From positions 682,001-746,000 of the forward strand of contig CP025839.1 of assembly GCA_002953655.1 (NCBI GenBank): 64,000 nt of DNA, given 5' to 3'. Of the stretch, positions 61,864 through 64,000 are shown one piece after another. The notes below the pieces were generated by a model, which worked only from the letters and a program-made list of their open reading frames with translations, did no database searches and had not been told where the DNA came from. The stretch is from Latilactobacillus sakei. Its GTDB lineage: Bacteria; Bacillota; Bacilli; Lactobacillales; Lactobacillaceae. The translations under genes were made by a program, and so were the position numbers. Each line of letters starts with the position of its first letter. Within the stretch, counting starts at the first letter, position 1.

Positions 61864-61923
61864 GCAAAACGCTTCCATTTTGGATACCGGTACTCTATAA
61901 TAAAAAACAAGGAAACGTTTTCC
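61864..61923 (+). promoter_or_regulatory. glpK promoter flanked by two cre-like sites
   Basis: TATAAT at 61896-61901 with TTCCAT (61873-61878) 17 bases before it. Two CG-centred sites, GCAAAACGCTTCCA (61864-61877, over the -35) and AGGAAACGTTTTCC (61910-61923, downstream of the start), each differ from the cre consensus at two outer positions. The pair fits strong CcpA repression of glycerol use. Confidence 0.6.
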
Positions 61924-61939
61924 AAAGAAATTTTGTTAA

Positions 61940-63469
<1,530 letters not shown>

Positions 63470-63480
63470 GGAGGATTATT

Positions 63481-64000
63481 ATGACATTTTCATTAGATAG
63501 CCGTCAACAAACCATTCAAAACTTAAAGAACGAACAACTTGATTTATTAATCATTGGTGGTGGGATCACTGGTGCAGGGGTCGCAATTCAATCCGCCGCA
63601 TCTGGTATTAAAACCGGTTTAATTGAAATGCAAGATTTTGCAGAAGGCACATCATCACGGTCAACGAAGTTAGTCCATGGTGGGATTCGCTACTTGAAGA
63701 CTTTCGATGTCGGGGTTGTTGCTGATACTGTTAGCGAACGGGCCGTTGTTCAAGGCATCGCACCTCACATTCCACGGCCTACGCCAATGCTTTTACCAAT
63801 CTATGATGAACCAGAAGCAACTTACGATATGTTCAGCGTTAAAATTGCGATGGATTTATATGATAAATTGGCTGGAGTGACTGGCACGCAATATGCTAAC
63901 TACACAATTGATCGTAAAGAAGTCCTCCAACGCGAACCTGGTTTGAAGTCCGAAAACTTAAAAGGGGCTGGTGTTTACTTAGACTTCGTTAATAACGATG
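63481..64000 (+). CDS. glpO: Glycerol-3-phosphate oxidase/dehydrogenase, 5' part
   Basis: 173 residues visible, cut by the window end. FAD-binding IIGGGITGAG near the N-terminus, then EGTSSRSTKLVHGGIRYLK, the FAD-dependent GlpO/GlpD signature. In LAB next to glpK it is usually the oxygen-dependent oxidase GlpO, giving dihydroxyacetone phosphate and H2O2. The part that would separate oxidase from dehydrogenase is outside the window. Confidence 0.92.
   Translation, partial: MTFSLDSRQQTIQNLKNEQLDLLIIGGGITGAGVAIQSAASGIKTGLIEMQDFAEGTSSRSTKLVHGGIRYLKTFDVGVVADTVSERAVVQGIAPHIPRPTPMLLPIYDEPEATYDMFSVKIAMDLYDKLAGVTGTQYANYTIDRKEVLQREPGLKSENLKGAGVYLDFVNND

Overview
The window looks like the chromosome of a low-GC lactic acid bacterium, most likely Latilactobacillus (the L. 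sakei/L. curvatus group). This rests on the cggR-gap-pgk-tpi-eno operon, a csc-type WxL surface-protein cluster, an OpuC osmolyte transporter, and the Bacillales/Lactobacillales order yhaO-yhaN-yhaM / prsA-yhaH-hit / ecsA-ecsB. The species is inferred from gene content and order; no database was searched.

Layout. (1) 1-5136 is the right end of a prophage: a cut tail phosphoesterase gene, small tail genes, an XkdX-like protein, a 40-residue membrane protein, a holin and a secreted amidase endolysin. Then come an opposing AbiC-like abortive-infection gene and two small unknown genes behind a LexA-box-like promoter. It ends at the 3' end of a tRNA-Arg(CCG), the presumed attachment site. (2) 5300-11371 is the glycolytic operon, with a cre-like site upstream of its promoter and a separate eno promoter. 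Two tandem copies of a structured element follow eno; a third copy lies at 41.3 kb. (3) 11442-16801 holds a VOC protein and a complete csc cluster (WxL/beta-helix protein, LPXTG protein, small WxL protein, DUF916/DUF3324 protein) on the minus strand. (4) 16887-21115 holds an ArgR-family regulator with an altered effector motif, then opuCABCD.

(5) 21208-43339 is mostly conserved core: pseudouridine synthase, class A PBP, UPF0342 protein, yhaONM, prsA-yhaH-hit, ecsAB, ytmP-trmB, ytpP-ytpR, asnB, murC, a Bax-inhibitor-like protein, a PadR/DUF1700 stress cassette with a tiny third gene, a Usp and tRNA-Arg(TCT). (6) 43442-50488 holds pepX, a thioesterase, a MORN-repeat membrane protein overlapping an OatA-type O-acetyltransferase, and a secreted CHAP hydrolase behind three in-phase WalR-like hexamers.

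(7) 50489-60493 is an AT-rich accessory island. It holds a second WxL locus: a 1085-residue WxL adhesin, two DUF916/DUF3324 proteins and a 57-residue membrane protein, then a WxL protein co-directional with a MarR regulator, then two secreted Ig-repeat proteins. GTTATA/TATAAC palindromes lie in front of both the WxL gene and the Ig-repeat gene, so the MarR protein may control both. (8) 60596-64000 holds a membrane-anchored serine hydrolase, then glpK and the start of glpO behind two cre-like sites.

The most original observations are the three-copy structured RNA-like element with compensatory base changes, the MarR-flanked WxL/Ig-repeat island, the prophage-end defence and SOS cargo, the MORN-OatA pair, and the WalR-like triple repeat.
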